Assembly (NCBI GenBank): GCA_021018815.1
Contig: JAITYX010000030.1
Span: 5,231,501-5,295,500, forward strand
Source: Talinum fruticosum
Lineage: Eukaryota; Streptophyta; Magnoliopsida; Caryophyllales; Talinaceae
Direction: 5' to 3'
Length of the DNA stretch: 64,000 nt
Below the pieces are notes generated by a model. The model was not told where the DNA came from and searched no databases. It worked only from the letters and a program-made list of their open reading frames with translations. The translations under genes were made by a program, and so were the position numbers. Positions 46,240-59,400 of the stretch are shown in pieces (position 1 is the first letter of the stretch; every line of letters begins with the position of its first letter).

Positions 46240-47800
46240 AATGCTCAATACTTTTCTGAGTTATGTAAAAGGAATCAGGTATAACAATCCCATGCATATA
46301 GAGTTTTGATTTCAAGGCATTCTCGGTATCCCAGAAACTTCTTTGGGTAAAATAGTATCTTCTCTAAGTAATACGGTTTTCACTTATTGCATTTAGTGCG
46401 TTTCCATAAGCGACTTAGAAAACTGGTTCCTATTTTCTGAGTTCATCTTCACTCAGATTAATCGCATTTTGAGTATACCATTATTCCACTTGTTTCTCAC
46501 TCAGAATCTGACTTTTGGGCATACGTTCTATTCTGTTATAGTCAGTATTCTTAGTTCATTTCATGCTTAGTCTATATCAAGTTAATCCTCTCTAATATCC
46601 TTTATCGAACTTGATTCTTCGCTTAGACTAAGTCAAATGGAATTCTGAGTATCATGGATATTGGACTCAGAAAATTCCATTTCGTTTCCGACTCGGATAA
46701 TCGGTTGCTTAATTATTATAATTATTTTATTATCTGTGTCTAATCTTGGGCCAAAGTATTCTATACTTTGAGAACCAAAATTAATTTACTTTTGTAGGTT
46801 ATTCATTCGAGGATACACCTTTTCAAACCTCAAAAGTAACCGGCTTCGAACGTCAAATCACCAGCGAGACATGGCTCTTCACCTTCCCTGCTCCAGTCCC
46901 GAAGATTGTGTCGAAGCTGTCTACTTCCATATCCGGAAAACTCGAACGCTAAGCTTAACGGTGATTTCCACCTCATTTTTCGAGACACTACCGATGGTTT
47001 TGGGACTTCCAAGAGAGTTAAATCGTTGTCCAACGTTCATATTTCAACGGATACTTTCTGAGTGACTCGGAAAGCCTCTATCAACGATCACGGAAGACTC
47101 TTGGTCAGCAGATGAAGATAACGGCTACTCTGTCTGGTTATCTATAAATAGAAGCCACTTCACAAGACTTGAAAATTGCCGAATCTATTGTTAATACACA
47201 TACTTGAGAAAAGTCATTGTATTTTCTTTCAATCTTCAACTTACAACTCCCACTCTGTAATTCATTACTTTCCGAGTTGTAAGGTCTTGTACTTAGTTAC
47301 AAACTCTTCTTACATTCTTTGTAAGGTCCCTTGACTAAGCTGTAAAGGTTAACTCAGCTTAGTTGTCCCTAACTGTAAGGGTTATCTCAGCTAGGAAGTA
47401 CTAGATCGGATAAGGGAACTTCGAGTCTAGGAAAACTTGTATAGAGTTGTCTAAGGGAGCAACTCGGGTTCAGTCAGTTCACGGTATTTTGTGGACTCAA
47501 AATAGTGGATTTGACTTCGTGTCTGGATTGACACGAGCCGTGGTTTTCTGCCCCGGGAGGGTTTCCACGTAAAATCTAAGTGTTATCTTTCTGAGTTCAT
47601 TCTAGACTCGGACAACTTTACTCGCTCCTGTTCCTTCTGTTTCATTACTTTCGAGTCCAATCTTTTCTGACCTCGTTGATAGACTCAGAATCTGTCTTTG
47701 TCTCTTTTCCGCGCAAAAGTGTGTGTTTTCACCAAGAATTTTCTATCACCCTATTCACCCCCTCTAGGGTGACTCGAGACTCTCCCGAGCAAAGCTTCAT
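46240..47800 (+). mobile_element. Ty1/copia-like LTR
   Basis: The stretch has a TATA-like TCTATAAATAGAAG near 47.14 kb, a pyrimidine-rich start region, and CCGTGGTTTTCTGCCCCGGG then GGGTTTCCACGTAAAA near 47.55 kb. It ends CACCCTATTCACCCCCTCTAGGGTG, a sequence typical just inside the 3' end of many plant copia LTRs. No primer site or copia coding sequence follows. It may be a solo LTR. The start is not defined. Fragments with related sequence lie at about 31.5, 33.45 and 63.9 kb in reverse orientation. Confidence 0.6.
47140..47153 (+). promoter_or_regulatory. TATA-like box of the copia-like LTR
   Basis: The bases TCTATAAATAGAAG are followed by an A/C/T-rich transcript-start-like region. This is judged by motif and place only. 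Confidence 0.45.
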
Positions 47801-47819
47801 TCTTTCATATTAAAACATG

Positions 47820-49140
47820 GCTTTTTGAAATAAGAAAATATAGTTTAAAAAATATGTGCAAATATGATTAATTAAAGCATTGCAAACTTTTAGCGGATGG
47901 GGAAAACAAAGATATGAAAGTGTTTGATTTAAATATTACTTTATTTATATCCTTATTTACTTAGGTTTTTGACTTATGAAATAATATATTTTGAGAATTT
48001 TTACTTGATTTATTTACTTTTATAGGTAATGAGTTGAACCGAACTAATAGGGAAAAGTTTGAGTAAAAAAAGCAAAATAAGGAAGATAATAGTGTGCATA
48101 GGCAACTGTTCAATTTCACACGATTGTGCGAGTTGACCACAAACTTTTGAAGAGTTGCATAAGTACAGGGAAAAACTGCACAACTATGCAGACTTGCACG
48201 GCCGTGAGATAGCTCAATTTCGTTTTTGCTATGTTTTTATATGCTATTAAAAGTCAACTTTGGCTCTGATTTTAGGGTTATGTTTTTAAGGATTTTAGTA
48301 GTAATATTAGGTTTTTAAGGATTTTAGTAGTAATATTAACTCATAACCCTCGAAAGTATGGCTCGAGTAGGCTTTGATGATGCAATCAACCACTTCTAAT
48401 ACTTGTAGTTGTATACACTTGATTAAGTTTAAGGTTATCTTGATTAACTATTTTATTGAATGGTGAAAGCACAGCTCGAACATTCTAGGATTAGCTTAGT
48501 TCTAATATATCTAATCTCTCTTGATTTGATTAGCTTGAAAGTTGAAGATAGTCTTGGTACTTGAAACACAACTCTCTTTGAACATAACTCATATTTTCTT
48601 ACTAGTTACAAAAAGCGTTGTGCACTTACAATTGTAAATTTAAGACTTTAATTGTTTCGAACAGAAAGATAGTAAGTTATAAGAAATTTGAAAAACGTAC
48701 ATAAACAATAAGGTAAATAAATCGAAAAGGCCAAATAAACATATATTTGGCCAAAAACAATATCAAAATTTGCACTAATTACATTGTTGTCATTAATATT
48801 GATTTACATAATATTATGAATAGTAATAGCGCTTATTTGATTTTAAAATTTTAGAAGGATTGGGCTCGAGAACAGCCTCGACTAGCCCAAGCAACTCCAT
48901 CACTTCACTAGCGGGCTTCAAGAAATACAGTGGGAAGCACATATGAAAATTATTTTGATCCAATACGTAGGCCCAAATAAATTGTTTCTGTTTTTTAATC
49001 CAAAAATATAAATTATTTCAAAGGGCTAACGGGTGATAAATGCTTGACCCATTTATCTACTACATGGGCCAGATATTTGGGGGAAATTATATGATGCTTT
49101 TAGCCCAAGTTGAGACAACCTCAGTTCGTAATATGGTGAC
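47820..49140. other. AT-rich intergenic DNA, no gene seen
   Basis: No coding signal. A direct repeat GTTTTTAAGGATTTTAGTAGTAATATTA occurs twice at about 48285-48340. Confidence 0.5.
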
Positions 49141-49144
49141 AATT

Positions 49145-49655
49145 TTTATTGGCTATGTTTAGTAAACGGCTGGTAGCTGTTAATTGTTAATTATTTGTAT
49201 TTACTGTTAACTAATAAATATTTATATCAGTTGTTTGAAATAGTTGCTTTTGTAAAAAATATTTGTAAAATTATTTGTTTCTGTAGTAAATTATTGGTAA
49301 ATTTCCATTTATGCCTTTATCTCTAAAGTATTTCTTAATTGAATATCAATTTTTTTATGAATTAGTGATATAGAGTGGAGAGTGTACTGGAGAGGTGTCG
49401 TGAGAATTTTTCCCCAAGAAATAAATTTGGCAATAAGAGTTAGATGTAAGGCTTGTAATTTTTATTAAAATTTAAGCAAATTAGTAATTTTCATAAAAAA
49501 TTCTCCACAAAAATTATTGCTAATAGCTGTTTCAGAAAGAATTATTTAAAGTTAAAATTAATACTTTCAAAGAACTCTCTATCGAAACTAACACAGTTAA
49601 ACTCTTCTAACAACTAACTTTTACCAAATAACTGTAGTAACCAAACAGTGGGGAA
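49145..49655. mobile_element. MITE-like element, hAT type (weak)
   Basis: The left end GGCTATGTTTAGTAAACGGC and the right end, reversed (CCCCACTGTTTGGTTACTAC), form an imperfect inverted repeat like that at 37.49-37.86 kb. The body has many GTTAATTGTTAA and AACTAACT words. No certain target duplication. Confidence 0.4.
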
Positions 49656-52600
49656 GGGAGGGGGAATCAATTAATTAATATAAAAAAATAGAAGGGCGGG
49701 GGCGGAGGAAATGGTGGTAATTATGTGGTTTGGGTTGGGAAAATTGAATGTCGTTGTTGGATTACCTGAAAGAAATAAAAAATTTAAAAAAAAACAGAAA
49801 GGGGGACCCCTTCATGGCAAATGTTATGTTATTGTGTGTGTGTGTGTAAGCGACTCGTAGGGAATCCAATGTGTGTGTTATTTAAAGTACACTTAAACCA
49901 TCCCCTCCCCTCCCCTCTTTCTACACATTTTCATGCTGTCTCAACGTCTACTTTGTAATCATCACCACACCATCACCTAAATAATTAAATAAAAAGTCTA
50001 TCCATTTTATTTTGGGGGAAAATTGTTTTAATTTTATTATTTCATTTCCTTTATTGATTTTGGTACTTCCTTTTTTTTTATTAATGTTGTTTGCTATCGA
50101 TTGAGTTGACATGCTAGATTTAGAGTCAATTCATAATAGTTCATTTACAACATTTAATAACTTATAACAATTCATAACAGTTACATACTAACTCATAATA
50201 GATATAACGACTCTTAACAGGTATAATTATTATAACAGTTACCCACTATAAACGCCAAAAATTATATGTTTATTTGATAACTAACAATTACACAAACAGT
50301 TGTTCATAAGTAAAAGCTAATTGTTGATGAACACAGCTAATGACTAATTGTGAGGGGCAAGAATTGTATAAACAAATATGTGTTGTATTGGTGGTCCAAA
50401 GTTGTCAAAGGAAAATATATTCTGAAAGATAAGGTCAACAATTATAAACTTATGGTAGGTAGAGTATGATTAATTAACATTGACATTAATACATACTCTT
50501 TTTTAAGTCCAGCTAATTAATAATTGGACCGACTGGTCCCACTATTAATTTAAAAAATGACACTTGGCAATTTTCCCTTTTTTAAAATTTTTTAATGGAC
50601 CTTTTGCAATTAGGTTGGATAAATGGAAGTTTCTGACACTCACCTTGACTTGCTGACCCATGGAAGGGAAAAATGACTTGGAAAAGTCATTCTTGTGTTC
50701 AACAAGTTGTTTTCTGCCTTTTGTTTTTCTTTTTTTTTTTTTGGGTTCTTTATGACCAAATTTTAAGGAAGCCAAAAATAATAAAAACTTTGGCTAAAGA
50801 TTTTTGACCCATTCAAAATATTAATGACATAAAAACTTTTAATTTTTTTTTCTGAGTCAAATAATGGTCTAAGACCTACTCACATCACCATCAAAAGAAG
50901 TGTTTAATCAAATGTGGATATTCAAAAATATTAACTAAAGGTTGCCTACCTTTAGGTAGATTATGATTTTGTTTTTACACACAAATAAAGCAAAGGTGAT
51001 AACCAAAATTATGCTTCCATTTCTTGAATTTTTAAAGAGGTATAATATTAATGAAGTTAAATTTTTATTTGGAAGGATTTAATATAATTAAAGTCATAAG
51101 TGAAATAAATATTAATATTTGAAAAACGAAGATCATTTAACTTTTTTGATTAATCATTTCTTATGACATATTGAATGAGGTTAAAGGGCAAAAGAGCGGG
51201 GATTTTAACTTAGATGTACCGTTATCATTTATTCCCCCTAATTAGGTATATCTAAATAAATGACAAGTCTGTATATCTATTAGAAATAAACTTACTAATT
51301 ACTAAAATTAGCAAAATAATGTTTTAAACATGAGTGCGTGTGTGGGAAGGGGAAAATATTTTTCTAGAAATAATTTTAAAATTTTTTGTATTTGGTGAAT
51401 TTGGTTATTATTTTGACGTAGATAATCACTTTGACACATTATATTTTGCACGGTCAAATTATTTGTAAACATATAGCTCTTCTTTCTTTGTTTAAGATAT
51501 TTTGCTTTCAAATAGGCATTGACCTTACATAACTTATAATCGCTGACAATGAAAAATAACTTATATTCATACTTAAAATCTCAATCTTAACCACTAGATT
51601 AAGTCCTTATCGGTAGTTAATAGTAGATTTGAAACTCGAGACAGGTTTTTGAAATTTGAGAAGTAGCCAATCAAATTTTAGGTATGGATTCTTATGGGAG
51701 ATGGTTTACATCCTACCTAGGCTCCCATCCTTTTGATGAAGTTTTAGTGGTAGGTTGTGAATCCAATAGAATGAAATCTTTACCTTAAAAAAAAAAGGAG
51801 AATAAGTAGCTTACGTGTGGTGCAAAGTGTATGAAATTGAGGAATTGCATTCTATACTCTATCGACTATAAGTAGATTCAGCTATGGAACTGACACATGA
51901 TATATAATATTTATAATCTACAACCTCTTTCTTAGGTTTCTCCAGAAACCTCCACTGTCGTGCCCTCTTTTTATTGGTTTCTCATAATTTTATGGCTATT
52001 CTATATTATAAATTTTTTTTTGGTGCAGAATATTAGAAATTATATTATTAATTCAGATATATAAATCAAAATTACCATAAATAATATTTTATTTTAATTA
52101 TTTTATAAATAAAAAATTTAATTACCTTTTTCAAATTGTTTCATATCACTGACCATACATCAAAGTTCATGGTATATATATATTATCTCCTCCTTTACTT
52201 TTATTTTTTGATTTTAACATGTTAATGTACTCTATAGTTTCACTCTCTCTCCCATCAAAAAATTTAACCTATAATTAATGAAGGATCATTTACCATCATC
52301 GAAGTTTCGATAAATATTTTTTATTCTTACACTTTTTGAATTTTTTTATCCCTTTGACAATTTCACTCTATTATCATAAAAAATAAAATTATAAAATTGA
52401 CCCTCTCACCCCGGCCTCCTATTTGACCCCTAGTTAGCCCATAAATTTCTTTCCTTATAAAAACCTGACCCAAGAGACTGACTATTCTTAAATAACTCTA
52501 TTTTACCTATTATATGGCGCTTCTCCACTAACAACGAATTATTTGTGTCTCTCTCTCTCTTCCTTCTCAAAAATTTAAAATTTTTTATTTTTAGTGAGAT

Positions 52601-52920
52601 ACCGAATATAAATTGTCATCATTATGATCATAAATGATCAATACTAGCTCCAATCATTGCTTATTGCCACAAAAGTAAAATTTTAAGGACTTATAATAAT
52701 TTGACTCAAATGAAAAGGAAGGTAAATAATAATTCAAAAATTGAGGATCAGAAAAAAAAAAAAACATTTACCAAAATCTCAATGAAGTAAATGAAAATTT
52801 TTCATTAATTAAGATTAGCATTTTTTTTCCATATGAAGGGGTCTATTTTCGTACAAAATTACGAATATGAATAGAAAGTTTTGATGGCTTAGGTGCCTCC
52901 TTTTGTAATGAATGATTTTG
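49656..52920. other. AT-rich intergenic DNA, no gene seen
   Basis: No coding signal. At 50.12-50.26 kb the words AACTCATAACAG/AATTCATAATAG repeat, perhaps another hAT-type MITE. A (TG)n run lies at about 49836-49848. Confidence 0.5.
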
Positions 52921-52924
52921 AAGA

Positions 52925-53195
52925 AACACTCGTTGTATTTAAAAATACGGGTTGTTTTAAAGTTATACGGAAATATTAAAGAAACACAAAATTTTTGATA
53001 AATGTTAAGTTAAAAGACCAAGTTACCCCTATATTTCATTGGAAATAACGAAAATCAATGAAAAAAGAAGAGAAATGAGGCAATTAATTGGTAAATTAAT
53101 AATTAATATATCATTGAAATTATAAAGTGACAAGTATTATAAAACGAAAAAGTTAGTTAAAGTGACATATATTGTAGATTGGTGGGAGTATTTGT
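52925..53195. mobile_element. Decayed relative of the Stowaway-like MITE at 54958
   Basis: It shares the order of GATAAA(T/ATT)TG, AAAAGAC(C/T)AA(G/A)TTACCCC, TTTCATTGAAAATAA, AGTGACA and TGACATATATT with the MITE at 54958-55222. The right end reads GATTGGTGGGAGTA. Confidence 0.55.
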
Positions 53196-53199
53196 TTTT

Positions 53200-54955
53200 G
53201 TATTTGTATTGGATAGGGAGTTGCAGGGGTTTGAACATTGAAGTGAAGGCCATAAATGTGTTTTTCATAGATTTAGACAATGACGGTGCCAAATTAAAGT
53301 GTGAGTGTGCTATCTATGACTATAATAAATGAATAAAGTCACCTAATCGCCTATTTAACCCAATCATTAAAATCTTGACTTGAATCTTAACATTTCAAGC
53401 TCCTCACCAATCGGAGTCATCTTCTTAAGATACTTGTGTACATAAAATATTCCCCATAACGACTTTATTTTATTTGCTTTTCATGGTAATCCACTCACAA
53501 GACCTCCTATGTAACATAGATGAAGCGGAGATATTTAACTTTAGCTCCCAGAGCTATTTCGAAATAATTATCCACATTAATTTTTATGCATTCTGATCGA
53601 GACAGTTAATAATAAAAAATATTTAAAATTAATTTGGGTGTAGATGTAACCTGAAAAAGAGATGTACAGTATCACTATTATTTCATTTATCATTGTCTTG
53701 CTTTATTTGTTGAGCTAAGGAACTTCCCCACAAAAAAGGTTAAGTTTACCTGCTTACTTCTTAGATTTTGAGAGGAGCTTCTATTGATGTGTTGAAGAAT
53801 AACATTGGTAAAGCAAATGTCTTTCTTTTCCTTTCGTATTTTTTAAAATTTTAATTCATGATTGAAAGTCTCCATTGTCAAGAGTCTCAAATTCAATATC
53901 CCAAATTTGAGATATAGAAAAACTAAATAAAGACCTCCATTATAATATGAAATTTTAGATCTACACGTACCCTTTAAAATTGAATTTTTGCGGGTGTTAA
54001 GACAAGGTTATTGAAGTAAACATGGAAGGTTCATCAAGCGTTGAGTTTACTAGTTCGAAGAGTAAGGTTTATTGTCTGTAGATATGAAAAGTTGAGTGAG
54101 GTTGATTATAATGTATGAAGGTCTCAGAAGAACTCTCTAAGACTATATTTTACTTGCATGAACTGTGGTTTATTTCAATGGTGGTCGATTTAGGAATCTT
54201 CACCAATGTTAGTTTTTCTCCAACCCTACATTGAGAATTCTTCACTTTGAATGTTCAACGAGGGAGATAAAGGGAGCAAAAGAAGATGTTTTCTAATTAA
54301 AGGAGCCAAGTGGTTACGGGGTAGCATAGTCATTCTCTTTAAAAATTTAGGGCTACACTTGTCCTTTTAGAATTTCGATGAGCATCTAACCGTTTTTGTC
54401 ACTTAAATATTATTTGAGTCTAAAAACGGGATTAGTAAAAATTAATACCAATACGTGGAGAGTTAAAAAATTATGTCCAAATAACTCGAGGGAGATAATA
54501 AAGGTGAATATTCCATAATAGATGCACAAGAGGGGCACAAAGTTAAGAGGCTCTATGAAAATGTAGTCTACAAGGTTATCAAGTTGAACGAACTAGATAA
54601 TTTGTATCTCCTGAAATTCAAACCCTATAAATTAGAGAGTAATATTTATAAAGTTACGTCGGACAACAGTATTTTAAATAATGTTTAGTACTTTAACTAC
54701 ATCAAAATACTAATCATCAAATATTAATATCTGAGAAAATAGTGGTTTGAGATTCGCGTTTTAAATAGAGTTTGACATTTAATATAATTAGCCTTTCACG
54801 TCTAAAAAGTAGCATTTTATTCCTTCCCCTCCAAAACACTCTTCATTAATTTTATAATTTGAAAAACCATCCCTATTACGTGCTTTTACGTTAATAAGCT
54901 AACCAATACTTAAATTTATGAAACACATATTCTGCAATTAATAGACTAAAATTCT
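53200..54955. other. Intergenic DNA, no gene seen
   Basis: No coding signal or repeat structure was recognised on either strand. Confidence 0.45.
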
Positions 54956-54957
54956 TA

Positions 54958-55222
54958 TTCCCTCTGTTTCAAAATACTTGTCGTGTTTTAAGGTAATGAG
55001 AGAGTATCAATAAAACACTAAATTTATGATAAAATTTGTATTAAAAGACTAAATTACCCCCAAGATTTCATTGAAAATAAAGATAATTAATGAGAAAAGG
55101 AGAAAAATAATGCAATTGATAAGGACAAAATTGATAAATTAGTCATTAATACGTCATTGAATTTGTAACGTGACAAATATAACGAAAGTTTTAAAGTGAC
55201 ATATATTTTGAAATGGAGAGAG
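54958..55222. mobile_element. Stowaway-like MITE, 265 bp
   Basis: The ends are inverted: TTCCCTCTGTTTCAAAATA on the left, CTCTCTCCATTTCAAAATA from the right. TA dinucleotides flank it at 54956-54957 and 55223-55224. That is the pattern of Tc1/Mariner-derived Stowaway elements. Confidence 0.82.
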
Positions 55223-55224
55223 TA

Positions 55225-55771
55225 TCTGCTACTAAAAAACTGGTAATCCTACTGAACAGGACGTGAAGAGGCATCTATAAATTTAAAGATGAATGTACCT
55301 TTTTTTCCTTTTCCTCCCACTTTTTTTTTTTTTCCAGGTAGAAGAGGAGGGTAATGACCTTCTTAATTTTTTTTATTGCATTGCTCCCATATAACCAAAC
55401 AAATAAATGATGACTCAAGAAGTAGTTGTTGGGCTGTCCTCAATTATTGATTAAATAAATGTTTTGCAAATAATCCAAGTTAGGACAGCAGATCTGCTAT
55501 TTATATACAACTTTTAATTGTCCACTCAATGTCTAGAAATGAAAAGAAATGGGGAAAAAAAACAGTTGTGATTTTTTTCGATATTTAATGTGCATCGTAT
55601 CACAAGCAAGAAGTGCACTTCTTTTATTTAGAAAGGATTGATTGTAATGTAAAGGATTGCCTAAAATGTGATTTAAATGGTTTGATAATATTCTCTTTTA
55701 AGTAAGATTTTGAGTTTGAGTTTTGTTGATGTAACAATGGACAAAAATGTTTATATTAGGAGAGTTCTATC
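55225..55771. other. AT-rich intergenic DNA, no gene seen
   Basis: Contains a T-run near 55.32 kb and no coding signal. Confidence 0.5.
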
Positions 55772-56540
55772 TAAGGGGTGGGTAGAAAAATCGGGTACCT
55801 GGATGCGGGGCTGATTTAAATTTTCATGAACTAGTTGAAATTGAGTCGGGGATCGGATATTGAAAGTTTAGACCTAGATTTGGACCTGTTTCTTGAGAAA
55901 CAGTCATATAAATTTTTTAAAAATATATCACACATATAGTCCCTTTTTATTTTATAGGGAAAGCCCTACTTTTAATTTCTACCTCCACACCAACCTCTCA
56001 CTTCTCACATCTCTCTCTCTCTTTACTCTCACTCGTCGTCGTGTATCGCTGCCCTCCTCTGCTCTTATTCGTTCACCGTCTCTCTATCGTTTCACTTTCA
56101 CTCATCATCGCTTGTCCACTCACCCTCATTGTCATCGTCATTCACCTCATTGTCCTCATCGGTTTCCCATTCTCTCTTTGCCTTCTCTAGCGCTTCTTCG
56201 ATGAATCTCCCGACCAACGACGTTCTCTGTAAGTCTCTCTATCTTTGTGTCTCTGTCTCGATATTTAGTTTCTCTGTTTTTGCTAAATTTTTTTGTTTTG
56301 ATTGTAGTTTGTGTCCCATAGCCGTGACTTCTCTGTCATCTTCACAAAACACAAAGTCACAAATCCGATGTGATTAAACCCGGTACCCAGTTTCGCACCC
56401 AAAAATTAACTGGGTGATAGACTAGTTACAAAAGGTAAGGATCCGAGTATAACCGAGCCTCGGAAGCGGTTCCAAATTTTAGGACCCGGTTGGAGCTGAG
56501 TCTACTAAAAAGATCGGATACCTGATTGTGCTGACCCCTA
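55772..56540 (+). mobile_element. hAT-like element carrying a gene-like leader with an intron
   Basis: The left end TAAGGGGTGGGTAGAAAAATC and the right end, reversed (TAGGGGTCAGCACAATCAGG), are inverted. Imperfect 8-bp flanks are GTTCTATC (55764-55771) and GCTCTATG (56541-56548). Inside, 55.97-56.2 kb is CT-rich like a 5' leader. An ATG at about 56202 begins MNLPTNDVLC, with the donor CTCT|GTAAGTCTC at about 56229. A possible acceptor TTGATTGTAG lies near 56.307 kb. This may be a captured host gene start or the start of a lost transposase gene. Confidence 0.6.
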
Positions 56541-56548
56541 GCTCTATG

Positions 56549-58540
56549 CCTTTATAAACTAATCTCAACTTTGATAAAGACCCAAAAAACAAATTGATGT
56601 TATTATCACCATAAGATAGCGGATTTGTCAAGGAGAAAGAAGGGATGACAAAGCCGGATGGAGATGACGGTCACGGTTACCGAAACCGAATAGTGGTCGG
56701 AAAATTTGAACTATTGGCTAACGTTAATAGAGAATAAGCAATGGTTGTCGGCGGATGACTAAACAGGTGCTTGTGGGGGCTTGACTGATCTTGACTTTTT
56801 TGTAATTTAATTATAGTTTGTTTAATTTTTATTTTTTGGTGAGTAATTAAATTAAATAAATAACATTAAACATATCCTTACTTAATTATTTTTTATTAGA
56901 TTTTATAAATATTTATTTGATTTATAAAACTTATTTTTCAACTTAATTAAAAGAGAAAATTCAACAGTGACAATATAATCAAGCCACATATAAGATGCAG
57001 AGTCATCTAAAATAAGGTAGTTATTGTAGTTGTATTACGACAATAATCACTATAACTTTTTGCTTAAGTTAATTTCTTTTAGTTATTAAATACTATATGT
57101 AGTTAAATTAGTGCGCTTTAAAAGTAAAGTTTATTCTTGTTACGTAGTAGTAATTTTAAAAGAAAAATGTAAGACAAAATCTTTGTTACATCACCGATTT
57201 GTCTCTCACGTAGGTTTCCACCAATCTTTTACACAACAATGGGAAAAAGGGTTTATAATTATGTCTTGAAACAAAATCTTAATCCAATTGCATAAAATTG
57301 TGCAAAAATTTAGATTACATGAGATTTGGAAATTGAGGTGATAATTATGTCTTCGAACAATCATCACCCCCAAGTGATTAGTCCTAATTAATATTTTTAT
57401 ACTCAACAATGCTTATAAAGTTGAGGCACCCTAGCTAGAGTCTCATTTTCAATAATTTTAAGTCACAAAATCTTTCGATTTTTATTGTTTTTTTGCCGCT
57501 TTTTATCGCTCACTGTTTAACACACAATTTAAAAGAATTAAAGGATCTTAAAAAATAAAAGATAATTTCATAAAAAAAAAACACACAGTAAAATGTAAAA
57601 ATATTTAATTAACCATTTCCTCATCCCCACTTTGCTATCCTTTCTCATCTTTATCAACATTTCTTCACCCATTTGGGAGACACCAATCATTTAATCTAGT
57701 GCTAATCATAAAGGATCATTTTTTCACCACTATTTTCTCAATATCTAATTATTTATGCACGTAACATATAGACATGAAAATGCATGATTGGAGGAAAAAT
57801 GTTTGAATAAATGAGTTGCGCAATCATATACTACTTTTTGCTCTTCTCTGAAATGGTAGATTCACTTGAAAAAAAATTTAAATAGCCCCTCTTGTAATTA
57901 TTATTGTTTAAAATTATATACCCATTTGAGATGGTGATAATATCGATCATAATATTGTAAAATAAACCATGAACGAAAAAATATATAATTACATTATTAA
58001 ACAAGATTAAGAATGGTATTATAATAAGGAGGTCAATCAAATGGTAAACTATTTAGTTGATATTATAATTGATCGGTTTTAATTTTAAATATGTTTAAAA
58101 TCTGCGTAGTGTATCTAGTCTAGCTTGAAGAAGTCCCTAGGTTTACACCCAAAAAACAAGAAGACAATGTATTTGTTTCCCTTTTTCCCTCTCCTACTAA
58201 ATGCTAGGGGGAAAAAAGCAATAAATAAAAGTATGTAATCTAGTGTAGTGGGTAAAGTATTTCCATTGTCCACAAATAGTTGTCTACTATCATTTTCCAT
58301 TTAGAACGAAGGTTGCAGAAATAGATATTGTCCTGCAAAATGAAAACCTATACATTAAATTTTACTCATAAATGTCTGAATTTTGCTTCAAATGATGATG
58401 ACTAACTATAAATGGGGACATTACTCTCCATCAGTCCAACCTGCTATCTCTCATCTCGTGCATGCCCTTCACCACACAATCACCTACCCATCATCAAATG
58501 CATTCATTTCATCTCCATTTTTAACACCCAAATTCACAAG
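56549..58540. other. AT-rich intergenic DNA, no gene seen
   Basis: No coding signal was found on either strand. Confidence 0.45.
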
Positions 58541-58760
58541 ATTTTTTACAGTAATTAAATTAACTTTTTATAATATTTGTCACTTTATAATTTTAACAAT
58601 ATATTAATAATTAATACAAAATTATGTTCTTATTAAATATTTTTTCTCCTTTTTTTCATTAATTTTTCTCATTTTTAATGGAACTTTGAGATACTTTGGT
58701 CTTTCAACATATATAGTATTTCCTTTTAACCAGAAAACGACAAATATTGTGAAATAAATG
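58541..58760. mobile_element. Decayed inverted copy of the Stowaway-like MITE
   Basis: Reverse-complement words of the MITE at 54958-55222 occur in order: ATTTGTCACTTTATAA, AATATATTAATAATTAAT, TTTTCATTAATTTTTCTC and TTTGGTCTTTCAAC. The ends are degraded. Confidence 0.45.
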
Positions 58761-59400
58761 GTAATATATTAGGTGTCTTTCAACTTAAATATATAACCAG
58801 TCCTTTTACAAAAGGATTATCAGTAATAAATAGATTCAAAAAAATATATATTTTTCATATACCGTATCCCATGAATATATTGGTAAATGTTATTTTTATT
58901 ACATGAACTTTCAGAATCATTATTTAGTCCTCTAACCTTGAATATTTTTTAGATACCCTCCTTTTTCTCTGTAAAAATGTGTAAAAAAGGAGGGTATATG
59001 AAAATAATATTCAATGTCGGAAGGTTAAATAATGAGTAAATTTTAAAAGTTGAGTAAGAGCAACATTCTATTCTATGCACTTATATGCAGTTAAAAAATT
59101 CTGTACACACAGATACAACTAAAAAGAATTTATATCCTATACCTTATTTACCGGATAACACAACTCAATTAAATTAGTTGTTTACTTTTTCTTTTTTTTT
59201 TTTTACTGTTTTAGAAATTGTTAGTCGTCTTTGTAACTTTTCGTTGTCAAGAATTAGTTTTTAATTAGTGATAAATTTTTCAACTAGCTTTATTATTTTT
59301 TAAAAAATATTCTGTAACTAATTAATTCTTGAAGCTGAAGATGCTTAAAAAATGTTCTGTTAACTAATTAATTGTTAAAACTAAGTAGCATATTTTCTAT
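58761..59400. other. AT-rich DNA, no gene seen
   Basis: An inverted pair near 58955-59000 (ATACCCTCCTTTTT and AAAAAGGAGGGTAT) forms a short hairpin. No coding signal. Confidence 0.45.
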
